This document shows positions 11,827 through 23,758 of a stretch of 64,000 nt of DNA, in pieces (position 1 is the stretch's first letter; every line of letters starts with the position of its first letter). This stretch comes from Shinisaurus crocodilurus (lineage: Eukaryota; Chordata; Lepidosauria; Squamata; Shinisauridae), in NCBI GenBank assembly GCA_021292165.1, contig CM037879.1:246203797-246267796 (forward strand), written 5' to 3'. Below the pieces are notes generated by a model that saw only the letters and a list, made by a program, of their open reading frames with translations, had not been told where the DNA came from and did not search any database. The translations under genes were made by a program, and so were the position numbers.

Positions 11827-12260
11827 CTGCTTTTGTTGTTTTTAAAAAGGCTTGAAAGAGTCTGGTGGGTCAGTCCAATGATGCTCATACACCTTGTGGC
11901 AGGGTGTGGGAGAGTGTGCAGCCCCTGAACATGCCAGACCAAACTCTGGGGTGTTTTTAGCATAAAACAAAGGCTTTTGTTAAAAGCCGTGCTATCTATC
12001 CACCTAATCCATGTTTTTATAACCTCTTTAGCTGATAGCGAGTCAAAAAAGAGTCAAAAGTTCCAGATGCCTCATTTCATGCAGTAATTGGTGACTAATT
12101 TCCAAATCATTGGGAGTTTGCCATCACTAAATTAAACTCTCCTTGTGAACTTTTCCACAAAATTTAGTATTCCACAGCTGCTGCTGCTGCTTCTAGTTTA
12201 CCTAAACTAGTTTACCTAAACATCCCTAAGTTAGGCACATTTGTGGTTTAAAAGAAAACA

Positions 12261-12279
12261 AGAGAGAGAGAGAGAGAGA
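12261..12279. repeat. (AG)n microsatellite
   Basis: Nine AG units. Confidence 0.9.
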
Positions 12280-12521
12280 ACTTTGTGAAGCTTTCTTTCC
12301 AGGTCACCTGGAGGTAACTCTCAAGTTGCTGCAACTTGTGACCAGGCAGGTGCCAATTCTTTCATGCATACATCAAAGCATTTCCACACATGATGTTAAA
12401 ACCAGTGTTGAACTTGCCTTGTTCCTAAATCAATTAAAGTTATATTAATTAGAAAGTCAGTTTAAAAATACTGTTCTTCCACTTTCTATACACAAAAGTG
12501 ATGCATTGTCAACTCAACTAA

Positions 12522-12608
12522 GGCTGCAATCCTAAGCACACATACTTGGGAGTAAGACCTATTTAACTCAGTGGGGTATACTCCTGGGTAAAATTTCGTA
12601 GGATTGGA
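12522..12608. mobile_element. Short TCCTA-type MITE (ggctgcaatcct family)
   Basis: Starts ctaaggctgcaatcctaagc, continues with ttgggagtaagacctattta and ends tcgtaggattggacc. The inverted ends (aatccta / taggatt) and the central gggagtaag motif recur at about 24245, 39150, 40416, 44696, 51404 and 55613. Confidence 0.55.
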
Positions 12609-13332
12609 CCATTAGCCACAGATACAAAATTCTTTTCTCGGATTCCATAATGCGACATGTTTGATTAAGCCAGAAGGCTTTTGCAGCTTTCATTAGCAGA
12701 AACATTCAAGACCTGAACTGACAATGACATGGAGAATAGCTTAATTTAGAATAAGTTTGAAAGGAATAAAAAACCACACTGTGATGAAAATTAATCAAGG
12801 GAATATCAAGTCAACGCTTTAATGTGGGCTTAATTGTGCTTGGCAAAATGGGTGTTCTTGTATTTTTAGCTGTTGGCCTTGCCAACTGTTCAGTCCACAG
12901 ACAGTGTGTTCAAAGCTTCCTCCACTCAAATGTGAACCCCTTCTTCTTAGAAAGTGGGCCTTATTTTAAGCCTCCTTTTCTTTTTCAAAAGTGGGCCTTA
13001 TTTTGAGCCTCCTTTGAGCTGGACCTGACTTGAAACAGGATTTGCACTCTGCTCCTGCTGCTACCCAGTCTTCCCTGCCAGCTCTGCCTTCCTCCTGCCA
13101 AAAAAAGGTGGGGGGAGGGAGAGGCAATGGGTGGCAGGGTAGGTTCACTACTACCCACAAAGTCTCCCCTTAAATGGGGAATGTGGACCTTCATTTCTTG
13201 CCAGGGATCATGGGGCCTGTAGTTTTTCAATGAAGTGTATCATTTCCAGCTAATGAGAAGCCTTCTAGGGCCTCTCCTGGATAGTACTAGAGAGGGCCCT
13301 CTCTGCCACCTGTAATTCTTCTGCTTCTTCTT

Positions 13333-13553
13333 GTTACATTTAAATCCCATCTTTTTTCCTTTTGCAAAGAACCCAAGGCAGCTTACACGGTCCTCCTCTT
13401 CACTGTTTTACCCTCACAACAAACCTGTGAGGTAGATTAGGCTGAAAGTCAGTGACTGGTCCAAAGTCACTCAGTGAGTGGCCAAGTGGGGACTAGAACC
13501 CAGATCTCCTGAGTCCCAGTCCAGCACTCTAACCAGTACACCACACTGGCTCT
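13333..13553 (-). mobile_element. tRNA-derived SINE with L2-type end
   Basis: Minus-strand copy. The tRNA-like head is at the right: the complement of tctagtcccc is the B box, and the complement of ccagtgtggtgtactggtta is the A-box region. The tail is at the left (aaatcccatcttttttcctt). It is somewhat diverged from the younger copies at 21835, 41021 and 51810. Confidence 0.7.
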
Positions 13554-13559
13554 CAGTTG

Positions 13560-14441
13560 CCTTCTCCTCCTTTCTATAAGCTTTATTTTTTGCTTGGGAA
13601 AGGCAGGAGGAACTGGCGGGCAATGGGGGAGCCACACTTCACCCATTTGGGTGTGGGGAGTGAGTGAGCTGTAGCAGGGGGTGATGGCTCGTATCTCGCT
13701 AGTTCTTTTTCACATGGGAATGTCATATTTGTGCTGGGAAACAGTCTTTATCCCTTAATATTTTCAAGATTTGCTAAGAAAGAAAGAACGTTATCAGAAA
13801 TAATCTCTCTCATGCACACCTTGTCTTTTCACTCTGCAGAAACTACAGGTTTATCGAACGACTCATCGATCCTTCCAAAGTGAATCTGCTCAGAGCAAAA
13901 TGGCTGTAGAAAATCTGCTCGTGCATTCCAGCTGGTGGCAATGCAGAATGGGACTGCTTCCTTTAGGATTTAACACAGGTGTGTTGAAAAACGTTGGGAA
14001 CATAACTCATTATTGATTTTTCATTAATGTTTGACAAGTAGAGTTAGAGGCAGAAATACAACTGGTACCCTCAATACAAAAGATTATATGAAATAAATGT
14101 CACAGTGAAAACCTCTTTAGTATACCAACTCACAGCCCAATCTTCTATAAGTTTAGGAAGAAACCACTTCTAGCAGTTTTAATCTCCACCAGGAGTGAAA
14201 GGGCCTTTGTGAAGCGAAAGGGCCTTAATTGCCCATTCAAGACCAAGCCACCGCAAAATACTTTGCATTACAACAGAGAACAATATATTGTTGCTGGAAA
14301 AATCCATTTCTGCCCCAAGCTACCGGTGCTTCGACCATGGGAGCCCCCTGGGTCCACTGCATCAGTGCAATCAGACCTGGTGTGGTGGTTGGCAAATAGA
14401 TTTATTTTTTTTAATACAGAAGTATGTAATCATGCGAGTCC
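13560..14441. other. No recognised feature
   Basis: Nothing nameable between the SINE and the AAT repeat. The small ORFs are unconvincing. Confidence 0.3.

Positions 14442-14483
<42 letters not shown>
14442..14483. repeat. (AAT)n microsatellite at a LINE 3' end
   Basis: About 14 uninterrupted AAT units. On the minus strand this is a (TTA)n tail directly after the LINE at 14484-15025, so it probably grew from that tail. Confidence 0.9.
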
Positions 14484-15025
14484 TGTATTTGCGCTGTACA
14501 CCAGAGTGCAGTACAGTATACAAAATAAGTCAAACAATAAACATTATGATTTAAACTAAAATACATTAAAATACTTAAAATGGGCTACCATCCAAGTACA
14601 TTTAAATTAACAGCAACAAAGCCATCAAGCAATAAAACCAAAATCACAACAATTACCCAGTTCTCACTAAATCTAACACCTACGGTCCCGAGTTGAACAG
14701 ATAGGTTTTCAGGTCACGTCTGAATTTACTCAACTCTGATTCCATCCGAAGGTGTAAAGGGAGAGAGTTCCACAATCGTGGAGCCAAATGAGAAAATGCC
14801 CCGAGCCTAGAATTTGCCACCTTCGTCCAAGGCACTTCCAAAAACCCTGAGTCTGCAGATCGGGTTCTCCTAAGAGGTGTGTGCCATGCGACCAACTCAG
14901 CCAAATAATTGGGAAGGGAAGAGCGTAGGGCCTTAAATCTCAAGACAAGAAGTTTGAAGTAAGTCCTTGCCCTGACCGGCAACCAACAACTATTGATGAA
15001 TATCACTCTCTTTCCTGAAAAGAAG
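14484..15025 (-). mobile_element. LINE 3' fragment, L2/CR1 superfamily
   Basis: Minus-strand translation gives the C terminus of a reverse transcriptase-bearing ORF: CWLPVRARTYFKLLVLRFKA, then RLWNSLPLHLR, then KFRRDLKTYLF, ending in SGP and a stop at about 14680. The L2 at 35445 has the same blocks (LHWLPV, TLWNSLPSDLR, RALKTWLF). Only the last 110 or so residues and the 3' UTR are present. The ORF start near 15120 lies outside the recognisable homology. It is a different subfamily from the 35 kb copy, as the residues differ widely. Confidence 0.8.
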
Positions 15026-15330
15026 AAAAAGAAAAGCAGCACAAAGTGGAAATAGAAGCAAGAACAATATGGCAAGAGAGAAAAAAAACCTGTGTTTATA
15101 TTGCTTCTGCCCATGTGCAAACTCCACCCACTATTTATCTATCCATTTTTTAACACCCCATTTGTAGTTCAGATGGGTGGGGCAGGGTTCCGGGACAGAA
15201 TGCAGCATGGTATCATGTGGAGTCTGTGGGAACCCCACAAGCCTCTCAAAAATGCTCAGTGCAGATTTATGCTGGGACATGCATATTGATGTTAATTCCA
15301 GAGTAATTGATATATTGAACACCAAATAAG

Positions 15331-15486
15331 AAACAGTCACTGTGGCACCTTAAACGCTGACACATTTCCTGTGGCATGAACTTTTGTAGGCATCAGTGTG
15401 GATCTGATGAAGGAGGCTACAACAATATACCAAACGTATAACAAAATAAATTTGCTAAGCTTCAAGGTTTACAGGATCCTTCGTGG
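15331..15486. mobile_element. Inverted remnant, possibly of a Penelope-like terminal repeat
   Basis: The left half (gtcactgtggcaccttaaac, then tgtggcatgaacttttgtag) and the right half (gatctgatgaaggaggctac, then aataaatttgctaagcttca) read as the two orientations of one sequence common in reptile genomes. It contains a CTGATGA word like a hammerhead core. Decayed; assignment is from memory. Confidence 0.35.
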
Positions 15487-15489
15487 CTT

Positions 15490-16348
15490 TAGTTTGGCAA
15501 TTATGCATACCTATACCTAGCAATTGCTACAAAGTGGCCAATAAAGAATATTCTAACCTGCATGTCTCCTGGTCTGTCTTCTGGCAGTTGCAATGGATAT
15601 TATTACTGAAAAGTTGCCCACACAAAAGATGCTGCTTTGAAAAACTCTTTGAGATTCATCACTGCCCGGTATCGTCTTTTTACATGTTCCCATTGATAAC
15701 AAATAGCCCTCCAATTTGCTATAGAAAATATAATTTCTGGCCACAGTGTGCTCTGTTTTCTGTATTTTTTCTAGTCATTTTACAGAATGTTCTATTTTAT
15801 TTAGCTTTTTCACCAATGTTGCTATATGGAAAGAACTTTGTCATGAAAGTGTGAATGCGACGAGCCGTCTAAAAAGAAATTTATGTGTCTCCCATTGTGT
15901 ACGCACACAATGTCATTCAATTTTACTACAAGGTAAGGAATTTATTTTGATTCAGCTACCAAAAAAAAAGATGAAAAGATATAATGTTCCTTTTAAAGCT
16001 ATAATTTTTGAAGAATAAGTGGGTGCATCAGTTCATTCCTCCCCAAAGAAATTATTAAGTATCACAAAAGGTGCACACTTTAAGGATAAATTGCTTTCTC
16101 TGGAGAGGAACATGCTATTTATTTTAATGCAAATATTTCAGTAAAGGACTGTCCTCCCGCTGTGCTTTCTACTTCCTTTGGGATGAGGTAGTGAGTACTG
16201 CTTCAGCTGAAGTTAACAGGAATTAAGCTGATTTTAATGAGACTCCTCTGTAGATGGTCACTGAATGTACAAGCAACACATAGGGGGTGGGGGAGGGTAA
16301 AGAAATTAGAATCTGCCCACTGGCTCTTGCTCCCTGTCTTCAAGATAC
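15490..16348. other. No recognised feature
   Basis: AT-rich; a 123-codon ORF (15483-15854) is hydrophobic and cysteine-rich but matches nothing I know. Confidence 0.3.
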
Positions 16349-16356
16349 CTCTAGGA

Positions 16357-16491
16357 CAGTGTTCTCCAACCTTGGGTCCCCAGATGTTTTTGGCCTACAA
16401 CTCTCAGCATGCCCCAGCCAGCGTAGCTGGCTGGGGCATGCTGGGACTTGTAGGCCAAAAACATCTGGGGACCCAAGGTTGGAGAACACTG
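16357..16491. mobile_element. Near-perfect 135 bp foldback MITE, hAT-type
   Basis: Two 66 bp arms pair with only two mismatches around a 3 bp centre (gta, 16423-16425). The ends are cagtgttctccaac and its complement. The direct duplication ctctagga is perfect on both sides (16349-16356 and 16492-16499), which is the 8 bp size made by hAT transposases. There is no coding capacity. The perfect flanks and near-perfect arms suggest a relatively recent insertion. Transcribed, it would form one long hairpin. Confidence 0.93.
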
Positions 16492-16499
16492 CTCTAGGA

Positions 16500-17689
16500 A
16501 AACAAGCAAGAGAGGAATGTTGGACTAGTATCCTTCCTTCTGTCCCCATTCTGCCTTGCCAATGTGTTGCACATATTTTTGCAGTGCCTTGAGAGCATTA
16601 GAAGAGTCAATGGGCAGAGTGGTAAAACTCAGGGGTGCAGAATCAGTGATAAGTTGGGGCTCAGTTCTTGGCAATCACACAATGGAACCAAATGTGCTTC
16701 CATGCCAGTGCTGGGAGTCCAAAGCTCTCAATCTGTGTGTGCTCTGGGGAAGGACCAGAGGTCAGGTTATCACCCTCTGTAGTGTCATAAATCAACATGG
16801 ATCATTGCTTCTTACCACCTCCCAGGTTGGCTTTTATTTTGTAGTGACTGCTTGAGGTGATAGGAGTCAGTAGTCTATGATGACTGTAACAGCTTTGCCC
16901 ACTCAGATTATTAAATGTAACTGCAGCATTGCGTGAATAATCCAGTGTGTGAACCTGCCCTTGTGGCCTGGTTTTAGCAATGATTTCTGTATACAGGCAG
17001 TCCCCAGGTTACTGTCTTTAAGTTGAATTTGTATGTAAGTCAGAACAGCATAGTGTTCTATACATTAAAATCGGCATTTACACAAATTGCATAAATTACA
17101 CAAAATGTGTAGTATACTACGCTATGTACTCTATGTAAATGATGTAATTTTTTAAAAAATGTAAATGCATGTTCTCTTTTTTTATATTGCATTTTCTGTG
17201 TGCCAGTGGCCACCCCAGCTGAAGCTAACTTTGGGGACAAAAATAATCTCTGGGCAACCTTTATTTAAATAAGTGTAAATTGCAGATGAAATATTTAATT
17301 TCTTCTCAGAGTACATCTTTAATAAATGATTCATCCTTCCAGCATTACTGCTTTTTCTACCCCCTAACATTGCCTTTTCACAATATTGATTTGAAAAGAT
17401 CTTTGAGGTTTAACTTTAAAACAAGAGCCCTATTAAATTTTATTTCAGTACAGAGACTTGCTTTTTGCTGACCTCAATTTTGCTTTGCTCCAATATTGCC
17501 CGAAAACTTGGCTTAAACAAAGGAAATCGCTTCCCTTACTGCTGCAGTCCAACAGCTCTGTGCTGCCAGTGTCATTGCTATGTTTTACACGACCACCATC
17601 TGAATTAGGGCAGCGTGGGGCAAGTTTCCCATTTGTGTGCCACATACAAATACGGAAGTGAAATATATCATTTTGATGGTTCCTGATAG
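16500..17689. other. No recognised gene; one mariner-like fragment
   Basis: Apart from the fragment at 16996-17049 I see nothing to annotate. Confidence 0.3.
16996..17049 (+). mobile_element. Tigger/pogo-like terminal fragment
   Basis: The wording acaggcagtccccaggttac with tttaagttgaatttgtatgt and aagtcagaacag is typical of one end of amniote Tigger-type mariner MITEs. The partner end is not seen. Confidence 0.4.
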
Positions 17690-17862
17690 CATAGATTTCA
17701 TAGATTTCATAGAGTTGGGAGGAGCCTACAAGGCTATATCGAGTCCAACCCCCTGCTCAATGCAGGAAACTAGAGGAGGGGTCTCCCATCCAAGTAATAA
17801 CCAGGCCTGACCCTGCTTAGCTTTCCACACTGAGACAAGCTGAGCCAGCGTGAGCCACAGGC
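17690..17862 (-). mobile_element. 5S rRNA-derived SINE with CR1-like end, copy 1
   Basis: On the minus strand the head is a shortened 5S rRNA gene. It contains the intermediate and box C region (complement of gtctcccatccaagtaataa) and the A-box region (complement of gaccctgcttagctttcc). The 3' part is a CR1-like end (complement of gagtccaaccccctgctcaa), finishing in repeats of the type atagatttcat. There is no normal 5S 3' end or T-run terminator, so this is a retroposon and not a functional 5S gene. Confidence 0.85.
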
Positions 17863-19765
17863 ATGCTAAACTTTAACTTGCTGCCAAAAAGGTGCCTGAG
17901 GCACCTGCCATATCTTGATTCAGTGAAACACTAAAAGACAGATCTAAAAGTACTTTCTCATTTGGCATGCATTTGGTCTGTAGATTAGAATCAACTTGTA
18001 GTGGTCATATTAGAGTCCCATAATAGGATCAGATTCTGATTGGGTGAGATTTTAATGCCCAGTTGCTGTGGTGGAACCTTCAGTTATTTCATTATGCACG
18101 ATATGCAGACCAGATGTAATCCAATCTCCACTGCCCCCTGCAAAGTTGTGCAACATGAGCACAATTATCATGGGAATCAGTGCAAATATCAGTGTAGTAT
18201 CACTATATTACTGCAGCCTCAGTCCTCTTCAGCAGTTGGTATTCTACTCTGGATAGTTTTAAACTCAAATCTTTAGGAGTGTTTGTTTGGCATTCAGGCC
18301 AGATGGGGTTTGTTTCAAGTTTGAGGCTGCATTCAGGAGGCCCCTCAATAAAGTAAAATAAAATACCCCAGCTGTACAATAATCTCACCATGACTTGCAT
18401 TATACATATTCAAAAGTTAATGTTTTTGCACACTCGGAAATACCACACTCACAATTTTCTATTGTAGAAGCAGGTGGTGGAAAGCCTTAATGCTCCCTTT
18501 TTCAACGGCAAAATCAGCAATCAGTGATGCATGTCTCTAAGCATGATCACAGGTTCCGGGGGGGAGGGGATCCTCTGCCAGATCATTTGTATGATCCCCC
18601 AGTAATCATATTTCTAGGGATCATCGTTCAAAGTATACTAGCCCTCTTTGGGCATTTGTAAAATATAAGCATATAGAGGAGACAGGGGCGTATTCTCTGG
18701 CCTCCCACCCCTGGCCTCCCCATGTTTATGGGAAAGGTATGAAGAAAGCTGCATCCTACGCAATCGAAGTTCCTGATCCCATAGAGTACTGTAACTGTGT
18801 GTGGTCAAACACAGTAACAGCTTTTCTTCAGCTCTTCCCTGTCAACGCATGAGAGTTGGGGGTGGGGCCGCAGCATGTCTCCCCATCTCCTCTACATACA
18901 TTTGGTATACAAAAGGGCTACAGTGTTAAGTATAATCACCAAGTTCACAGGAGCCTCCTTCATGTGTAACTCATTGTGTGACTGCATTGTGCAGTCATGT
19001 AGTGGCCAGTGTTGGAGTGCAGGTGTGCTCATCACAACAGTCCCCACAGCTTCTCCCTGCAGGAGATCCTACCCCATACTGCCAGAGCGCACAAAGCCAC
19101 CAATTGGCTTATTTCCCCTCCTTGATCATGCAAACTTGGCCCCTTCGCAAATGATGCACAAGTGCACCTGTCCCTGAGTAGAGACCTCTGCATGTGTAAG
19201 CCTCCGCAGGTCCTGGAACCTTGTGTGATCAGGGTTTTAGGATCTGGGGAAGCCTCCATGCATAGAGGTCTTTATATGCTTTGGCTGCCTCACCTCAGTT
19301 ATCCATGCAAATGCATGGTGGGCGGGGCTGGAAACAGTTGGACCTGCGATGTGCTGTCAGGGGCGGAGCCACAGGTGCAGCCCCACAGCTCTTTTAATCC
19401 TGCGATGCCCCTTTGTAAGGGTAATGTGTGAAGGGGCTAAATATTGTTAAGAGATGAGAAGATGGTCTTAGAATCAATTGAGAGTGCTGATGTCAGGCAG
19501 AAGGACATAGGAGGTATCTCGTGCAGCTCTTTGATTCAGTGAAAACAGCAAACCCCAACAACAATCCACGGTCACTAGCTGGTGGAAAATATGACTCTCA
19601 GCCAATCACTAAGTATGAACCAAACCAGCCAAACAATTTTTTCTGCAAAGGGAACCTACAGATCTAGGCCACCTAGCATGGTGTTCTAGTTATGGCAGTC
19701 TCTTATGGTCTACATTCCACCACCACCCCACTTTCCCTTCTCTCTCTCTCTTCCCATGTAGAAAG
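17863..19765. other. No recognised feature
   Basis: Mixed sequence; none of the short ORFs or GC-rich patches (for example 18540-18600) can be named. Confidence 0.3.
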
Positions 19766-19798
19766 AGTGTGTGTGTGTGTGTGTGTGTGTTTGTGTGT
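19766..19798. repeat. (TG)n microsatellite
   Basis: A TG run with one T interruption. Confidence 0.9.
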
Positions 19799-20689
19799 CC
19801 ATTTTTAAACTAAAAGGGGCATATGGGTAAAACATTCTGACCTCTGACCTCCCCTGCTGCTTAAGTCCCTGTAGGCCCTTCTTTCTAAGGTTTTTCTCCA
19901 AGCTGATCATACATCGGGTGTCAGAGTTTGACTGAGGAGAAAAAGCACCTGGAGGGGAGAGCTCAGGGATAAGTAAGCTGTGGATATGGGGAAGATTCTG
20001 CACTTCTCAACTGGGCAGAATCCAACCAAACAATTCCACTCCTTTTTGGCTTTTAAGCCTCTTTCTATGTGTTTGGGGCAGCTTTTGGGCTGAATCTCCG
20101 GGAACTGCTGCTGCCACATCTAGTTTAACCCTAATTTCAATCTGTTTGGGTTGTCATCAGACTCCAGCTCTATTTTCTGTATTGCAGACTTTTCAAGCTT
20201 GGCTGGTGGGCCGGCAGCTGCCATGATATAGCCACTTTGCTGCACTGATTGGAGTATTGATTGCACTGTAAATGCCAATATTTCTGTAGAGAGAGCAGAG
20301 CTGAAGCACCTTTATTGAGACCAATCCCATGGCCTTACAAGCAGAGCCTCTGGCTGGTGTTTCAGCCATTCTAATCTATACTGATGTGCATTTAGTCTGA
20401 TGGCTTTCCGGAGATAGTCCATTCCTCTCGATCACCTCTCTTTTCATTACATAGCAGCACATCGTGCACACAGGACACTTTGTATTCCTCCTGCTTTCCT
20501 TTAGGTTGTCTTTTCCTTACCTCTCTTCTCTTCCTATGAAGTCATTCATATTGCTGGAAGCATACACTGAATAGGGTAATGTGCAAAAAGGAGGTTTTTT
20601 TTTTAATAGCAGGGCAGTGGGCTGTATCTGATGGTGTCCTTCTGCCAGAAGAACAGACGTAGCTGGTGGATAGAATTCTCCCTACCCGC

Positions 20690-20870
20690 TGCAGTCCCCC
20701 CATATGCCCCTCAGATCTGCTCTTGAGGGTTGGGCAAACCTCCAGAGCAGATTTGGGGAGTGTGTAGGGGGCTGCAGGGAGGAGGAGGGGATGGAAACTC
20801 CCATTGATTGAGCAGAAGGCAATGTTATATACTTGTGTATAACATTGGATTTAACCCAGCTAAGACTGAT
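20690..20870. repeat. Repeat with inverted cagatctgctct core
   Basis: Contains ctcagatctgctcttgaggg and, inverted, ctccagagcagatttgggga. The flanking wording (gggctgcagggagg, gcaatgttatata) recurs in a second copy at 42115-42245. Probably a non-autonomous DNA transposon; boundaries unclear. Confidence 0.4.
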
Positions 20871-20911
20871 TTTTCAAAATATTTCTGGGTAGACTTTTCT
20901 GTGGTGGTGTC

Positions 20912-21172
20912 CCGGTTGTGGAATTCCTTCCTTAGGTAAATTTGCAGGGCTTCACCATTACTGTCTTTTAGGCACTGAAGTGTTCCTTCTTCATCCATAC
21001 ATTTAAAACTGTATGATATTACTCCTGCTAGAACTGTTTTGTTAACTTTGGGTAGATGTTTTTAGATAGCATTTTTATTGCTGATTTTAAATTTTTGTAA
21101 GCTGCCTGGAGCACTATTATAGGAGAAAGGTACAGTATAAATTTTGCAAATGAATACATAAATAATAACTAT
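20912..21172 (+). mobile_element. LINE 3' fragment, L2-like
   Basis: Begins with ggttgtggaattccttcctt, a trace of the RLWNSLP block of L2 ORF2, then a degraded C terminus and 3' UTR, ending gtaagctgcctggagcacta and cagtataaattttgcaaatg aatacataaata. Old copy with many stops. Confidence 0.5.
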
Positions 21173-21224
21173 ACTTTCTTATTTTTGTACAGGGCCTCTT
21201 ATGTACCTCTCCCTTGATGTTATA

Positions 21225-21256
21225 ATTTAACTTAATTTAATTTAATTTAATTTAAT
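21225..21256. repeat. (TTTAA)n microsatellite
   Basis: Six units of TTTAA, with one variant unit at the left. Confidence 0.85.
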
Positions 21257-21834
21257 TGTCTAAGGGGAACAGTGACCCAGATCCAAAAGAAATTAGTCTC
21301 AGTCTTACTAGGTACACCTACCTAACTCCAGTGAACAAAGTGAGACTTACATCTGAGTAAACACGCATAGAATTGTCAAAGTCCCATTGAAACTGTTGGG
21401 ACATACATTAGTTGCAAGTTGCGCAACTATAACGTCTTACTGATTTCAATGGAAAAAGCATAATTTAGCTTTTCCTAGGTTTTGGCCATTAAATATAATC
21501 TTTTAAAATTATAAAATTATTTGTATTATAACATTATTCTTATTTAAAAGCTAACATACACTATACTGGTAGCATAAGCAGGAGGTTTTGACAGTGGAAA
21601 GACAACAGGTGAATTCTCAAGGGGAAATAGTGAACAAATGCAGCTACACATATTTTTAAGAGGGCATCTTACATGGGTTTTAAGAGAGCATCTTAGCATC
21701 TGGGAGGAAGTTCAAGGCATAGGGGGGATCAAGGGAGAAAGGATGGGGTTATTTGAGAGAGCAGGAGTCCTTGAGTAGGCTTAGAGTAATGGACTTGGTC
21801 TACAATCCTATACCCACTAATCATTGTTCCATAT

Positions 21835-22079
21835 TTTATTTATTTATTTATTTATTTCATTTATACCCCGCCTTTTTTCCTGTAAGGAACCCAAGGCAGC
21901 TTACATAGTCCTCCTTCTCCTCTCCATGTTATCCTCACAACAACCCTGTGAGGTAGGTTAGGCTGAGAGTCAGTGACTGGCCCAACGTCACCCAGTGAGT
22001 TTCATGGCCGAGCGGGGACTAGAACCCGGATCTCCCGAGTCCCAGTCCAGCACTCTCACCACCACTACGCCACACTGGC
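21835..22079 (-). mobile_element. tRNA-derived SINE with L2-type end
   Basis: A full minus-strand copy of about 245 bp. From right to left: A-box region (complement of ccactacgccacactggc), B box (complement of gggactagaacccggatc), a body around gtcagtgactggcccaacgt, and the tail ttataccccgccttttttcc preceded by (TTTA)n. It is one of the least diverged copies in the window. Confidence 0.85.
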
Positions 22080-22084
22080 ATGAG

Positions 22085-23579
22085 TAGACATGCATAGGTT
22101 TGCACTGTTAGTGAAGTGTGGGCTGCAGGCAAGGCTATAAGGCAAATAAGAAATTTGAATAAGTAATTTAAAAAAAGATAATTGCAGTATTGTAAGATAG
22201 TCAAATACATGCAAAAACCTCAGCCTGGTGAAATATATTCTGCTATGTGGCACTTCACATTATTTATATCTACATTTACTGCTACTACTGTTTTCATACT
22301 GATATAGCAGCACACTTATTCTATTTTGGTCCTCTTGTTATATATACTTACTCTATTTTGGTCCTCCAGTTATATTTGGTCCTCATCATATTTTGGTCCT
22401 TCAAAAGCATTCAAGTGTCCCCCACTGCCTTATTACACTGTGCTGAGATTTAATCAAGATTTAATCAATGTGTCATACAATTCTTTGTATTAAGCCAATA
22501 AGATTGCCTTTGTCAGCTAGACAGGTGGTGTGTGTGTGTGTGAAATGATAGATTTATATGAGAAGAATACACCCCCAACAAAATCATTCTGATTTTGATA
22601 GAATATCCATCTGTTTTCATTTAGAACAATATTGGCATTTATGTTATTTTGGTGAGATTTACGGTATGTCAGAGTAATCAGTCTTCAGTTACTAGTGTCA
22701 CCCTGCTTGCCCTCTTAATTACTGGTACCAAAATTAGCCTCCTATTTGTATTAGTGGAAAGAAGATGGAGTATGGAGTATTCTGCTTGTAATATTTCTGA
22801 CTATATTACAAGCAGAAACACTGTGGAAGATTGGCAAGTAGCAGCAGAAACAGGGGAAAGTATCCAGCTAAAGCTAAACACTTGAAGTTAGCAGCTGGCC
22901 TGAAGCTGCTGCCTTCTAATGTGATGGATACAACTGCCATAATTCCCAGCCAGCTCCTTTAAAATTGGCTCTAGGCTGTTCCAAAGTTTGGGCCTAGTTC
23001 AAAAATGGCCCAGGAGCATGAGCTGGTCGGTGGGTGGGGCGCATAGGAGCAGGGAGCTGACAGGCCCAATTTGGACTGAGCCCTAAAGATTTAGGCCCAG
23101 ATTCATTAATTTAAGTTAGGTCCATTCCAAATTGGTTTGTGGGCAGTTCTCATCTCATTACAGCATATTTTCTGTGACATGCTGTACAAATACTGGGGAA
23201 ACTCTGAAGAAATGTTTGATTTCAGTGTTTGATGCTTTAAGTGAAAACAAGATGTTATTTCCATTGGCCACTTCTTTTTTCTTTTGGCTAAGATTTGTCT
23301 CTGCCTGGGCAGCAGACAATTTCACAAGTAATGTATAAAAACGCAGGAAATGCATAACTCAAGGAATGTTACCTGGTTTGGATCTTTCATTAATTTATAT
23401 GAGAAGTTTAAATCCAAGCCTTTTGCTGGAAATCAAAACTTGTTATCACCAATGGCCAGGCTCTACCTGGTCAATAATACATCTGGGATTGAATCAAAAT
23501 CTTCCTTGTGTTCCCAGAAAATAATAAGGCAGAGCTGATCTATCCGAGCACTGTAATATACTGTTTGTTAGCGTGGTAA
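22085..23579. other. No recognised feature
   Basis: AT-rich, with short tandem wording around tattttggtcct (22320-22400) and a short (TG)n at 22528-22541. No gene evident. Confidence 0.35.
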
Positions 23580-23758
23580 CCAACATTGTCCTGGCACTAG
23601 CTAGCACTAATGATGTCGCACTAGTGTAAACCAACAAAATAAGAAAAAGCAGTGTTTTGCCACTCAATTTCAGTTTTCCCCATTGTGCTAGTTAAGTTGT
23701 GCACGCATTGGTTTATGCTAGTGCAATATCGTTAGTGCTAGTACTGGGACAATGCTGG
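23580..23758. mobile_element. Inverted-repeat MITE (cattgtcctggcactag family)
   Basis: The left arm, from ccaacattgtcctggcacta to gtaaaccaa (about 55 bp), pairs imperfectly with the right arm (ttggtttatgctagtgcaat ... gggacaatgctgg). A related but more diverged copy lies at 58755-58920. No clear target duplication. Confidence 0.6.

Larger units (their letters stand above)
9700..12520. other. No recognised genes; two microsatellites
   Basis: Besides the (GTT)n and (AG)n runs annotated separately, a weak fragment of the TCCTATGCATG MITE may lie at 10019-10060 (ccactgagttcaatgggg). The 168-codon minus-strand ORF at 11033-11539 has no recognisable domain and lies in GC-richer sequence. Confidence 0.35.
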
